Program-made: the position numbers and the translations under genes
The notes under the pieces: generated by a model
The model's database searches: none
What the model was told of the DNA's origin: nothing
The model's input: the letters and a program-made list of their open reading frames with translations, nothing else
Part shown: positions 8,189-16,265 of the stretch, piece by piece
Layout: every line of letters begins with the position of its first letter
How positions within the stretch are numbered: position 1 is the stretch's first letter
Assembly (NCBI RefSeq): GCF_007992175.1
Contig: NZ_BJZT01000038.1
Location: 1 to 64,000, forward strand
Source of the DNA: Methylobacterium haplocladii
GTDB lineage: Bacteria; Pseudomonadota; Alphaproteobacteria; Rhizobiales; Beijerinckiaceae
Length of the DNA stretch: 64,000 nt
Direction: 5' to 3'

Positions 8189-8941
8189 TCAAACGTGCTG
8201 CCCGCCGTTGATGTGCAATTCCGCCCCGTTCACGTAGGACGACGCCTCGGTGCAGAGGAAGTAGATCGCCTTGGCGACCTCGTCCGGCGTGCCGAGCCGC
8301 CGCTGCGGGATCTTCTTGACGATCTCGTCGGTGCCCGGCGACAGGATCGAGGTGTCGATCTCGCCCGGCGAGATCGCATTGACGCGCACGCCCAGCGGTC
8401 CGAAATCCTCCGCCATCTCGCGGGTCAGCCCGGCGAGCGCAGACTTCGAGGTGCCGTAGGCGGCGCCGGCGAAGGGGTGGACGCGCGAGCCGGCGATCGA
8501 GGTGACGTTGACGATGGAGCCCTTGGCCCGGGTCAGCTCCTCGCGCATGCCCTGGGCCAGCAGCATCGGCGCGAAGAAATTGACCTGAAACACCCGCGAC
8601 CACGTCGTGTAGTCGGTGCCGAGCGCGCCGAGGCGCTGGCCGTCGGGACCTTTCGGCGAAATGCCGGCATTGTTGACGAGGGCGTGCAGCATGCCGCCCT
8701 CGGCCTCGAGCCGTCCGGCGACCTCGCGCACGCCGCGGATCGTATCCTCGGCATCGGCCAGATCGACCTGCAGATGGTCCTCGGGCCCCATCTCCCACGG
8801 GCAGTTTTCGGGGAAGGGGTGGCGGGAACAGGTGATGACGCGCCAGCCCGCAGCGGAGAAACGCTTCACGGTGGCGTGGCCGATTCCTCGGCTCGCGCCG
8901 GTGAGCAGCATGACGCGCCGACGATCGTTGGACTGGGCCAA
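8189..8941 (-). CDS. Short-chain dehydrogenase/reductase
   Basis: A 250-residue classical SDR. The cofactor motif is TGASRGIG, NNAGIS follows the fourth strand, and the catalytic Ser (VTSIAGS) and YGTSK (Tyr-x3-Lys) are present. The C terminus carries the usual PGEIDT and SYVNGAELHINGG blocks. It reduces or oxidises an unidentified carbonyl/alcohol using NAD(P)H. A FabG-like role is possible, but a ketoacyl-ACP reductase assignment is not justified from sequence alone. Translation probably starts at TTG 8941, which has GGAG 5 bases upstream; the next Met is at residue 11, inside the first strand. Confidence 0.88.
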   Translation of the reverse strand: MAQSNDRRRVMLLTGASRGIGHATVKRFSAAGWRVITCSRHPFPENCPWEMGPEDHLQVDLADAEDTIRGVREVAGRLEAEGGMLHALVNNAGISPKGPDGQRLGALGTDYTTWSRVFQVNFFAPMLLAQGMREELTRAKGSIVNVTSIAGSRVHPFAGAAYGTSKSALAGLTREMAEDFGPLGVRVNAISPGEIDTSILSPGTDEIVKKIPQRRLGTPDEVAKAIYFLCTEASSYVNGAELHINGGQHV

Positions 8942-9269
8942 GGCCGCTCCTTCAGTCCCGGCACGCGAACCGCCAAGGCCGCGGCGCCCGCATGGACACG
9001 CACAGGTCTAGGACGCGCGACACCGGAAATCCAGCGCCCTACCGCGTTGCAGCGATACAGGGCGATGCAGTCCGGAACGGATGACGGAAGCAGACCGGAT
9101 TTGGGGGCGGCCCTCGGCCTGCACCGCTTCCTGGAAACACGCAGCGGGCGCGGAAGGCCTGTTGGCAGAGGCGGGCACGGTCGACGCACGCGCCGCACTT
9201 CTCTCCAGCGGCAATCAGGGACAGCCGCCGAACCGATGGCGTCGGCGCGGCGGCTGCCGATCGAATGGA
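8942..9269. other. Intergenic stretch without a recognised gene
   Basis: These 328 bases lie between the SDR gene start and the stop of the small lipoprotein gene. Readings in either direction are Arg/Pro-rich and look like out-of-frame noise. I see no tRNA cloverleaf or terminator with a U-run. The promoter of the SDR gene should be near its left end, but no boxes can be assigned with confidence. Confidence 0.4.
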
Positions 9270-9434
9270 CTACGGCTTCGGCGCGTCCGGCTTCGGCGCG
9301 GGCGTTGCCGGCGGCGGTGTTGTCGGGGCGGTGCTCGCCGGCGGCGGAGGTGGCGGCGGCGGCGCCTTCTTCTCATCCTTGCACCCGGCGAGGGCAAAGA
9401 CCCCGATCAGCGGCAACAGATAACGGATTCTCAC
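9270..9434 (-). CDS. Short proline-rich lipoprotein
   Basis: A 54-residue gene starting with GTG at 9434, with GAGGAG about 7 bases upstream. The protein starts VRIRYLLPLIGVFALAGC, a signal peptide ending in a clear lipobox (LAGC). A short charged stretch KDEKK is followed by eight consecutive Pro codons and a Pro/Ala/Thr tail ending PKPDAPKP. Lipidation at Cys18 is expected. The tail would be an extended tether from the inner or outer membrane. No family is recognised. It is unrelated in tail sequence to LptM-type (YifL) lipoproteins, though similar in size. Confidence 0.72.
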   Translation of the reverse strand: MRIRYLLPLIGVFALAGCKDEKKAPPPPPPPPASTAPTTPPPATPAPKPDAPKP

Positions 9435-9594
9435 GGCGCTTCTCCTCGTTCTGGGTCGAGAAGAACGCCGGGCGTGGCGAAACGGTTCGGATACGGACAG
9501 GGCGCTCGGTCCGGCGCATCACGTCGCCGGTCAGCTGGCACTCTATCCAGCGATGTCCGAGCCTCACACGCACACCTGAGGTGCCGCGCAGCAC

Positions 9595-10221
9595 TCACGG
9601 ATACAACCGCGCCCGGCTCCACCCCGCCCCGTCCCGGGTAAACCGCACCCGGTCGTGCAGCCGAAAGTCGCCGTTCTGCCAGAACTCCATCTGAACGGGG
9701 GCGATCCGAAATCCCGTCCAGTTCTCCGGCCGCGGAATCGGGCCGTCTTCGTATCGCGCCGAGAGTTCTGCGACTTCGGCCATCAGCGTCGGGCGGTCGG
9801 CCAGCGGGCGCGACTGCCGGCTGGCGATGGCGCCGATGCGGCTGTCGCGGTGGCGGCTGGCGAAATAGGCGTCGGCCTCCTCCGGCGTCACCGGCACGAT
9901 CGGGCCGCGGGCGCGGATCTGCCGACGTAGGGATTTCCAGTGAAACACCACGGCCGCCTGTGGATTGCGGGCGAGCTGCTCGCCCTTGGCGGATTCGACG
10001 TTGGTGTAGAACACGAGCCCGTGCGGGTCGGCGCCCTTCAGGAGCACCATGCGCACGTCGGGCAGGCCGTTCGCATCCGCCGTGGCGAGCGCCATCGCAT
10101 TGGCATCCTCGGGCTCCGCGGCCGTCGCCTCCGTCATCCAGGCGGAGAACAGCGCCCAGGGATCTCGCGCGAGCGTGAAGTCCGCCGGAGCCCGAGGCTC
10201 ATCGTCTCTTAACCGATCCAC
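9595..10221 (-). CDS. pdxH: Pyridoxamine 5'-phosphate oxidase
   Basis: A 208-residue FMN enzyme that oxidises pyridoxamine/pyridoxine 5'-phosphate to pyridoxal 5'-phosphate. Family blocks are visible: MALATADANGLPDVRMVLLK, FYTNVESAKGEQLARNPQAA, FHWKSLRRQIRARG, SRHRDSRIGAIASRQSRPL and the C-terminal EFWQNGDFRLHDRVRF, followed by the usual W and RLYP end. Length is standard. The start is GTG at 10221. It diverges from the surface-antigen-like gene at 10314. PdxH-derived PLP would be the cofactor of the two cysteine desulfurases encoded further along. Confidence 0.96.
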   Translation of the reverse strand: MDRLRDDEPRAPADFTLARDPWALFSAWMTEATAAEPEDANAMALATADANGLPDVRMVLLKGADPHGLVFYTNVESAKGEQLARNPQAAVVFHWKSLRRQIRARGPIVPVTPEEADAYFASRHRDSRIGAIASRQSRPLADRPTLMAEVAELSARYEDGPIPRPENWTGFRIAPVQMEFWQNGDFRLHDRVRFTRDGAGWSRARLYP

Positions 10222-10313
10222 GCTCTACTCCTGTGCAGTGACATCCGTGTCGGGGGGGTACCGGCGTGGAGCACCGATGCGTCGGTCACGTATGTCTCGC
10301 GAGTTCAGGTGTA

Positions 10314-10793
10314 ATGCGTTTTCGCGACTGTAAAGCCCTCAACGGGCCGCCGCCGGGCGCGCTGATCGTCTCGGGCCTGATCCTGTCGGCGCTCTGCGGC
10401 TGCAGCGGGCCGATCCTGTCGTTCGCGTCCGACCCCAAACCGGAGGTGCGCGAGCCGACGAGTACCGGCAGTATCACCAAGCCGCCGACGAGCTTCGGCC
10501 GGGATCTCGACGACGAGGACTGGCGCCGGGCGCATGCCGCGCTCGCGGTGGCGCTCGATCCGCAAGGCAACGGCAAGCCGGTGAAGTGGGAGAACCCGGA
10601 GACCGCGATGCGCGGTTCCGTGAACCCCACCGGGCTTCCCTACGTCTCCAACGACGAGATCTGCCGCGACTTCCTCGCCTCGGTGGTGGCGCCCGCCACC
10701 AGCCGCTTCGTGCGCGGGACCGGTTGCAAGCCGTCGGGCGGCGGCTGGGAGTTGAAGCGCCTGAAGGCTGCGTCCAAGCCGGCGACGACCTGA
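10314..10793 (+). CDS. RT0821/Lpp0805-like surface antigen lipoprotein
   Basis: A 159-residue exported protein. The N terminus has a hydrophobic segment (GALIVSGLILSALCGC) that ends in a plausible though imperfect lipobox. The C-terminal half carries the 17-kDa surface-antigen-like pattern: DLDDEDWRRAHAALAVAL, GKPVKWENPETAMRGSVNPT and ICRDFLASV. Such proteins are anchored in the outer membrane of alphaproteobacteria with no established biochemical role. ATG 10314 was chosen because an upstream GTG would place charged residues ahead of the signal peptide. The dnaJ-like gene follows after 183 bases. Confidence 0.75.
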   Translation: MRFRDCKALNGPPPGALIVSGLILSALCGCSGPILSFASDPKPEVREPTSTGSITKPPTSFGRDLDDEDWRRAHAALAVALDPQGNGKPVKWENPETAMRGSVNPTGLPYVSNDEICRDFLASVVAPATSRFVRGTGCKPSGGGWELKRLKAASKPATT

Positions 10794-10976
10794 TTGGCGG
10801 CGTTTTGCACCGACGGCAGTCGGCGAGCGCGACGGCCCGGCGCCGCTTCCGCGACGGGCAGTCCTGGCGGCGTCGGCCGCAAGGGCCACTGGTATTCGAC
10901 AACCAAACTCCCACGTTGAAGGGCTGATCACGAGGTCGTATCCGTACGGCCTGATTTCTCTTGGACATCATCCCGG

Positions 10977-11888
10977 ATGCGGAACCCCTACGACGTGCTC
11001 GGCGTGCCGAAGGGCGCGAGCGAGGCGGAGGTCAAGAAGGCCTTCCGGAAGCTCGCCAAGGCCTATCACCCCGACTCGAACAAGGACCCGAAGGCCAAGG
11101 AGCGGTTCGCCGAGGCGAACACCGCCTACGAGGTGCTGGGCGACAAGGACAAGCGCGGCCAGTTCGACCGTGGCGAGATCGACGCCGAGGGCAAGCCCCG
11201 CGCCACCGGCTTCGAGGGCTTCGGTGGCGGGCGCGGCGGCTTCGACTTCGAGAACGTCCAGCGGGGCCGCGGTCCCGCCGGCGGTGGCATGAGCGACGAC
11301 ATCTTCTCCACGCTGTTCGGCGAGGCGTTTCGCGCGGGCGGCGCCGGGCCGGGGCAGGCGCGTGGGCCCGCGCGCGGCGAGGACGTCGCGGCGGAACTCA
11401 CCGTCACCCTGGAGCAGGTGGCCAGCGACGAGAAGCTGCGCCTGACTCTCCCAGGGGGACGCGGCGTCGACGTGATGATCCCCAAGGGCGTGGTCGACGG
11501 CCAGACGATTCGACTGCGCGGCCTCGGCGGACAGGCCGGTCCGCGCGCGGAGCCGGGCGACGCACTCCTCACCATCCGGATCAAGCCGCACGACCGCTTC
11601 AAGGTGGAGGGCGCGGATCTGCGCGTCACCGTCGATCTCGCCCTTGAAGACGCCGTGCTCGGCGGGGCGCTCCGCGTGCCGACGCTGACCGGCGCCGTCG
11701 AGATGAAGATTCCGGCGATGACCAGTTCCGGCCGCGCGTTCCGGTTGCGTGGAAAGGGCCTGCCGAAGAAGGACGGCTCGCGCGGCGACCTGATCGCCAC
11801 AACCGCCATCGTCCTGCCGTCCGACGCGGACGCGGCCCTTGCCGACTACGCGCGGCAGCGGCGCGAGGCCAAGGCCGGGACGGCCTGA
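10977..11888 (+). CDS. DnaJ/CbpA-type co-chaperone without zinc finger
   Basis: A 303-residue protein. The J domain (residues 1-68) has NPYDVLGVPKGASEAEVKKA and the HPD tripeptide in YHPDSNKD, needed to stimulate DnaK ATPase. A Gly/Phe-rich linker follows (about 75-125), then the two substrate-binding beta domains. No CxxCxGxG repeats are present, so this is a type II protein (CbpA-like) rather than canonical DnaJ. It precedes fabI by 124 bases on the same strand. It was not called dnaJ because the zinc centre is missing. Confidence 0.93.
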   Translation: MRNPYDVLGVPKGASEAEVKKAFRKLAKAYHPDSNKDPKAKERFAEANTAYEVLGDKDKRGQFDRGEIDAEGKPRATGFEGFGGGRGGFDFENVQRGRGPAGGGMSDDIFSTLFGEAFRAGGAGPGQARGPARGEDVAAELTVTLEQVASDEKLRLTLPGGRGVDVMIPKGVVDGQTIRLRGLGGQAGPRAEPGDALLTIRIKPHDRFKVEGADLRVTVDLALEDAVLGGALRVPTLTGAVEMKIPAMTSSGRAFRLRGKGLPKKDGSRGDLIATTAIVLPSDADAALADYARQRREAKAGTA

Positions 11889-12012
11889 CCCTCACGCAGA
11901 GTGGCGGCCCGAGGCTTTCCCCTGCGCCGGGCCTCCGCTAAGGATGCCGGCCGCATGGCCGTCCCTTGGCGGGCGTCCCTTGGGTCGTGCGGTTGCGAAG
12001 GCAGGGTCGAAC

Positions 12013-12834
12013 ATGGCGGACGGAACCGGTTTGCTGGCAGGCAAGAACGGGCTGGTGCTCGGGGTGGCCAACAACCGCTCGATCGCCTGGGGCATCGCCA
12101 GGAGCGCTGCCGCGCACGGGGCCAAGCTCGCCTTCACCTACCAGGGCGACGCCCTGAAGAAGCGCGTCGAGCCGCTGGCAAAGGAGCTCGATGCCCACGT
12201 CGTCGGCCATTGCGACGTCACCGACCCGGCCTCGATCGATGCGGTCTTCGCGCGGACCGCCGAAATCTTTCCCGAGGGCATCGACTTCGTCGTCCACTGC
12301 ATCGCCTTCTCCGACAAGGACGAGCTGACCGGGCGCTACGTCGAGACCTCGGAGGCGAACTTCACCAAGTCGCTCCTGATCTCCTGCTATTCGTTCACGG
12401 CGGTCGCCCAGCGCGCCGAGAAGCTGATGTCCAACGGCGGATCGCTCCTGACGCTGACCTATTACGGCGCCGAGAAGTGGATGCCGCACTACAACGTCAT
12501 GGGCGTCGCCAAGGCCGCGCTCGAAGCCTCGGTGCGCTACCTAGCCGCCGACCTCGGCCCCTCGAAGATCCGCGTCAACGCGATCTCGGCCGGCCCGATC
12601 AAGACGCTCGCCGCCTCCGGCATCGGCGACTTCCGCTACATCCTGAAGTGGAACGAGTACAACGCGCCCTTGCGCCGGACCGTCACCATCGACGAAGTCG
12701 GCGAAACGGCGGCCTACCTCGTCTCCGACATGTCCCGCGGCATGACCGGCGAGATCCTGCACGTCGATGCCGGCTACCACGTGGTGGGCATGAAGAACCC
12801 CGAGGCGCCGGACCTGGCGCTCGACAAGGACTGA
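12013..12834 (+). CDS. fabI: Enoyl-ACP reductase (NADH)
   Basis: A 273-residue SDR-fold enzyme catalysing the last reduction in each cycle of type II fatty acid synthesis. FabI hallmarks are GVANNRSIAWGIA (cofactor loop), TYQGDALKKRVEPLA, HCIAFSDKDEL, and the catalytic YYGAEKWMPHYNVMGVAKAA with its Tyr-x6-Lys. AISAGPIKTLAASGI is the substrate-loop block targeted by triclosan-type inhibitors in this family. The ATG at 12013 gives standard length. Neighbours with dnaJ-like and histidine phosphatase genes match Rhizobiales synteny. The 3' end is convergent with the ATPase gene, 7 bases apart. Confidence 0.96.
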   Translation: MADGTGLLAGKNGLVLGVANNRSIAWGIARSAAAHGAKLAFTYQGDALKKRVEPLAKELDAHVVGHCDVTDPASIDAVFARTAEIFPEGIDFVVHCIAFSDKDELTGRYVETSEANFTKSLLISCYSFTAVAQRAEKLMSNGGSLLTLTYYGAEKWMPHYNVMGVAKAALEASVRYLAADLGPSKIRVNAISAGPIKTLAASGIGDFRYILKWNEYNAPLRRTVTIDEVGETAAYLVSDMSRGMTGEILHVDAGYHVVGMKNPEAPDLALDKD

Positions 12835-12841
12835 GCGCGGC

Positions 12842-13993
12842 TCAGTCCTCATCCTGCGAAAAATCTCCGGCCAGCCTGAGACCCTCGATCCAGGTCGCGC
12901 CGTCGCGCTTGACGACCACGCGCGGACGCACGCCGCCGTGCTCGGCGATGGCCTGCGCCAGCCGTTCGGAATGGGTGACGAGCCAGACCTGCGTGCGTTC
13001 GGACGCCCGCACGATCATGCGCGCCAGCGGCTCCATGAGATCCGGATGCAGGCTGGTCTCCGGCTCGTTCAGGGCGACGAAGGGCGGCAGCCGGTAGGCG
13101 AGGAGCGCTCCGGCGAGGGCGAGGTAGCGCAACGTCCCATCCGACAGCTCCGACGCCGCGAAGACGCGCCGCGGATACTCCGAAAAGATCAGCCCGAACT
13201 GCGCCTCGCGATCGGGCGGCGGGATGACGAGACGTGCGCCGGGAAAGGCGTGCCCGACCGCCTCGTCGAGATCGACCGTGTCCTGCCGGATGTGCCTCAG
13301 CGTCGCGAACACCGCAGCGAGATCGGACCCGTCCGAGGCGAGCGTCGGCGTCGTCACGGCCAGGCAGGGACGGCGCAGAGCCGAGGCGGCATCGGTGCGA
13401 AAGTCGTGGTGGAAGCGCCAGGCCGCCATGGCCCGGCGTACGATCTCGATCTCAGGAAAGCGCACCGCGTCCTGCAAGGCGCCGAGCGCGGTCTCGGTGG
13501 CGAGCAGGGTGGTGCCGAAGGGCCGCTTCCGGCCGTCCTCGTCGCGCACGAAGCCGGACGGGCCGTCTCGGTTCAGCGCCACCACCGGGCGCAGACCCGT
13601 CTGCACCGTCAAGCGCTCCGTCTTGACCTGGGGCTCCAGCGAGAAGGCGGCGCCGTAGATCTCGTCACCGGCTTGCGGCACGAGGCCGACCGCGACCTCG
13701 TAAGCGAAGGCGTGTCCGGTCTCGTCATCCGCCAGCTCGGCCGACAGCCGGACGCGCGCAGGCTCCGTCCTGCGGCGCTCGCCTGCCCAGAGCACCGATT
13801 CCATCCCGCCCTCGGCCGCCAGCGCCCGCGTCAGCGCGCCGTCGGCGGCGGACTGCAGCAGCTCGAGCGAGCGGTAGAGGTTTGTCTTGCCGGCCCCGTT
13901 GCCGCCGACGAACACGCCGAGCCCGTCCACCGGGAAACGGATCTGCTTGAGCGAGCGATAGCCGGAAACGGCGATCTCACGAACGGTGAGCAT
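12842..13993 (-). CDS. Predicted AAA/ABC-type ATPase (COG4637-like)
   Basis: A 383-residue protein. Walker A is GGNGAGKTN near residue 30, after the RecF/SMC-like start VREIAVSGYRSLKQIRFPVD. An ABC-like signature LSDGTLRYLALAG and Walker B FVALNEPETSLHPDL lie near the C terminus, followed by the H-loop LVTHSERLA. This layout is that of overcoming-lysogeny-type/RecF-like ATPases, but no TOPRIM nuclease domain is present. These proteins are often linked to DNA repair or phage defence, but nothing nearby identifies a partner. Function unknown. Confidence 0.85.
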   Translation of the reverse strand: MLTVREIAVSGYRSLKQIRFPVDGLGVFVGGNGAGKTNLYRSLELLQSAADGALTRALAAEGGMESVLWAGERRRTEPARVRLSAELADDETGHAFAYEVAVGLVPQAGDEIYGAAFSLEPQVKTERLTVQTGLRPVVALNRDGPSGFVRDEDGRKRPFGTTLLATETALGALQDAVRFPEIEIVRRAMAAWRFHHDFRTDAASALRRPCLAVTTPTLASDGSDLAAVFATLRHIRQDTVDLDEAVGHAFPGARLVIPPPDREAQFGLIFSEYPRRVFAASELSDGTLRYLALAGALLAYRLPPFVALNEPETSLHPDLMEPLARMIVRASERTQVWLVTHSERLAQAIAEHGGVRPRVVVKRDGATWIEGLRLAGDFSQDED

Positions 13994-14036
13994 GGCTGAT
14001 TCTCGACGTCACCGGATCGGAACGGCCGTCGGCATC

Positions 14037-14464
14037 TCACCCCGCGACGAGATACACGCCCACCACGCAGAGCAGCATACCAGCGACCTTGCGCGCGGTC
14101 ATCGGCTCGCCCAGCACGAGGACGCCGAGCAGGCTGCCGCCGAGGATGAACATCCCGTAGATCGGCACGACGACGCTCGCAGGGCCGAGCGAGAGGCCCT
14201 TGAACAGCGACCCACCGCGATCGTCAGGGCGATGCCCGCCGCGTAGGCATACAGCGCCCCGGGCCTCAGGAAATCCGCGCCGGTCTTGCCGGCGAAGGCC
14301 CCGCCGAGAACAGCGTTGGCGAGGGCCGAGACCGCAACGACGCCCGTCGCGACGGCAAGCACGGCAAAGGCGTTGAAATCGCCGGTGCGCGTGGCGAGCT
14401 TCACCAGAAGTGTCACCGCCGAGTAGCCGGCCATGCCGAGCAGCGCCCAGGCGATATGGGTCAT
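14037..14464 (-). pseudogene. EamA/DMT-family small transporter, frameshifted
   Basis: From ATG 14464 the reading MTHIAWALLGMAGYSAVTLL continues through two more hydrophobic segments to AAGIALTIAVG. It then changes to an Arg/Ser-rich nonsense stretch. The adjacent frame resumes with SLFKGLSLGPASVVVPIYGM and LLGVLVLGEPMTARKVAGML, ending in LVAG and TGA at 14037. Total length is 428 bases, one short of 143 codons, so a single base has been lost at about 14209-14213. The intact protein would be a four-helix, 142-residue drug/metabolite-type transporter. It is either a recent pseudogene or a sequencing error. Confidence 0.82.
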
Positions 14465-14495
14465 GGGTTTCCGCTCCGGCGCGACGCCCGTCACA

Positions 14496-15380
14496 TCACA
14501 CCACCTTCAACCCCGCGATCCCGTCCTTGGGCTCCGGAAACTGCGGGTCCATCGCCTCCAGCGTGTCGGCGACGGTGCGGCTGACGACGAGGTTACGGTA
14601 CCATTTGCGGTTGGCGGGAACGACGTGCCAGGGCGCGTAGGGCGTCGAGCAGCGCGCGAGCGCGTCGGCGAAGGCGGCCTGGTAGGCGTCCCAGGACTTG
14701 CGCTCGGTCAGATCGGCCGGATCGAACTTCCAGGCCTTGTCCGGCTCGGCGAGGCGGGATTCCAGGCGCTCCTTCTGCTTGTCCTTCGAGATGTGCAGGA
14801 AGAACTTGAGCACCGTCACGCCCGAGAGCGTGAGCAGCCGCTCGAAATCGTTGATCAGCCCGTAGCGCTCGCGCCAGACGGTCTCGGGCACGAGCTCCTT
14901 CACCCGCACGGCCAGGACGTCCTCGTAATGGCTGCGGTTGAACACGCCGATCAGGCCGCGCCCCGGAACCTTGGCGTGGTAGCGCCACAGGAAGTCCTGA
15001 TCGAGCTCGTCCGAGCTCGGCACCTTGAACGACCAGACCCGGCAGCCCTGCGGGTTCACGCCCTTGAAGACGTTGCGGATGGTGCCGTCCTTGCCGCCGG
15101 TGTCGATCGCCTGGAACACCACGAGCAGGCTGCGCTTGCGCTCGGCATAGAGGCGTTCCTGCAGGACGCTGATCCGCTCGCGCTCGACCTTCAGAGCCGC
15201 GCCCGCGGCCTCCTTCTCGAAGCCGCCATCGGCGTCGGAATCAACCGCGCCGAGGTCGAAGGCCTGCCCCGGCACCACGGTCACGATGCCGGACGCGGCG
15301 CGTGGACCATCCTGCCATGGTGTCGCATCGTCCGCTGCGGGGGTTGCGGCGCGGTGGCGCTTGCCGTGCTTCTTCGACAT
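14496..15380 (-). CDS. PPK2-family polyphosphate kinase
   Basis: A 294-residue enzyme that transfers phosphate between polyphosphate and nucleotides. The Walker A-like FQAIDTGGKDGTIRNVFKGV, the lid region and the Walker B-like GVFNRSHYEDVL are present, as are RYGLINDFERLL, VTVLKFFLHISKDKQKERL and the C-terminal PANRKWYRNLVVSRTV. The N terminus (about 40 residues) is basic and variable. Class (I, II or III) decides ADP versus AMP preference and cannot be fixed by eye. A second, clearly different PPK2 gene lies at 52261-53169. It is 31 bases downstream of the broken EamA gene. Confidence 0.9.
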   Translation of the reverse strand: MSKKHGKRHRAATPAADDATPWQDGPRAASGIVTVVPGQAFDLGAVDSDADGGFEKEAAGAALKVERERISVLQERLYAERKRSLLVVFQAIDTGGKDGTIRNVFKGVNPQGCRVWSFKVPSSDELDQDFLWRYHAKVPGRGLIGVFNRSHYEDVLAVRVKELVPETVWRERYGLINDFERLLTLSGVTVLKFFLHISKDKQKERLESRLAEPDKAWKFDPADLTERKSWDAYQAAFADALARCSTPYAPWHVVPANRKWYRNLVVSRTVADTLEAMDPQFPEPKDGIAGLKVV

Positions 15381-15481
15381 GGGAAAAGACGGATCCTGAC
15401 AGGTTTTCGCAACGGGAACGGTGCAGGCTATCGAAGGCTGCGGCCGAGGTCCAAGGCCGAGCCGGGTCGAGAGGAGATGCG

Positions 15482-16078
15482 GTGAAGCCGAGATCGGCGA
15501 TCTGGTTCGTACGCCACGGCCAGACCGACTGGAACGCGCAGCGGCGCCTCCAGGGCCAGCGCGACATCGACCTCAACGCCACCGGCCTCGCCCAGGCGGC
15601 GGAGGCGGCCGCGCGCCTGCGCGCCGTGGCGGGGGCGGGGCTGGCCGACGCCGCCTTCGTCGCGAGCCCGCTGGTCCGCACCCGGCACACCATGGAAATT
15701 CTTCGCGATGGGCTGGGGCTGCCGCAGGCCGGCTACCGGACGGACCCACGACTGAAGGAGATCGGCTTCGGCGCCTGGGAGGGCTCGACCTGGGCCGAGA
15801 TCCGGCGCTGGGACCCCTCCGGCGCGGCGGCGCGCGACCGCGACCGCTGGAACTACCAGCCGAAGGGACACGGCGCCGAGAGCTACGCCATGCTGACCGA
15901 GCGCGTCGCCGCGCTCATCGGCGAACTCGACGGCCCGACGGTGCTGGTCGCCCATGGCGGCGTCGCCCGCGCGGTGCTGGTGGCGCTCGGCCATGTCGAC
16001 ACCTACGCCGCCCCCCGCCTCGGGATCCGCCAGGGCAGCATCCTGGTGATCGAACCGGACGGTTGGCGCTGGGCGTGA
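15482..16078 (+). CDS. Histidine phosphatase superfamily protein
   Basis: A 198-residue phosphoglycerate-mutase-like phosphatase. The RHG motif is in AIWFVRHGQTDWNAQRRLQG with His12 as the phosphorylated residue; SPLVRTRHTMEI supplies the second Arg, and VLVAHGGVARAVL the second His. FGAWEGSTWAEI is the family acid region. A GTG start at 15482 with GGAG 5 bases upstream is preferred. Substrate unknown; 'phosphoglycerate mutase' in older annotation is not supported. A short hairpin (CCGGC/GCCGG) lies just after the stop codon. Confidence 0.9.
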   Translation: MKPRSAIWFVRHGQTDWNAQRRLQGQRDIDLNATGLAQAAEAAARLRAVAGAGLADAAFVASPLVRTRHTMEILRDGLGLPQAGYRTDPRLKEIGFGAWEGSTWAEIRRWDPSGAAARDRDRWNYQPKGHGAESYAMLTERVAALIGELDGPTVLVAHGGVARAVLVALGHVDTYAAPRLGIRQGSILVIEPDGWRWA

Positions 16079-16265
16079 AAAAAATCCGGCATTCAACGCC
16101 GGTTCAAGCGGCCCATGGAACCGTGCTACGCGACCGGTACGGGGCTCACGCCCCGGTGACGGCAAGATCCGGTCGCAGAATGGCCCCGCGCGCCGGACAA
16201 GCTCTCCCCGAACCGACTTGAGACGAGAGGGCCGATCCCTGGCGGGAGCGGCAGCGAAGAATCGG

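Noticed and set aside
9215..9397. A 60-codon Arg-rich frame on the minus strand
   Set aside because: It is another frame of the small lipoprotein gene, whose lipobox and ribosome-binding site are convincing.
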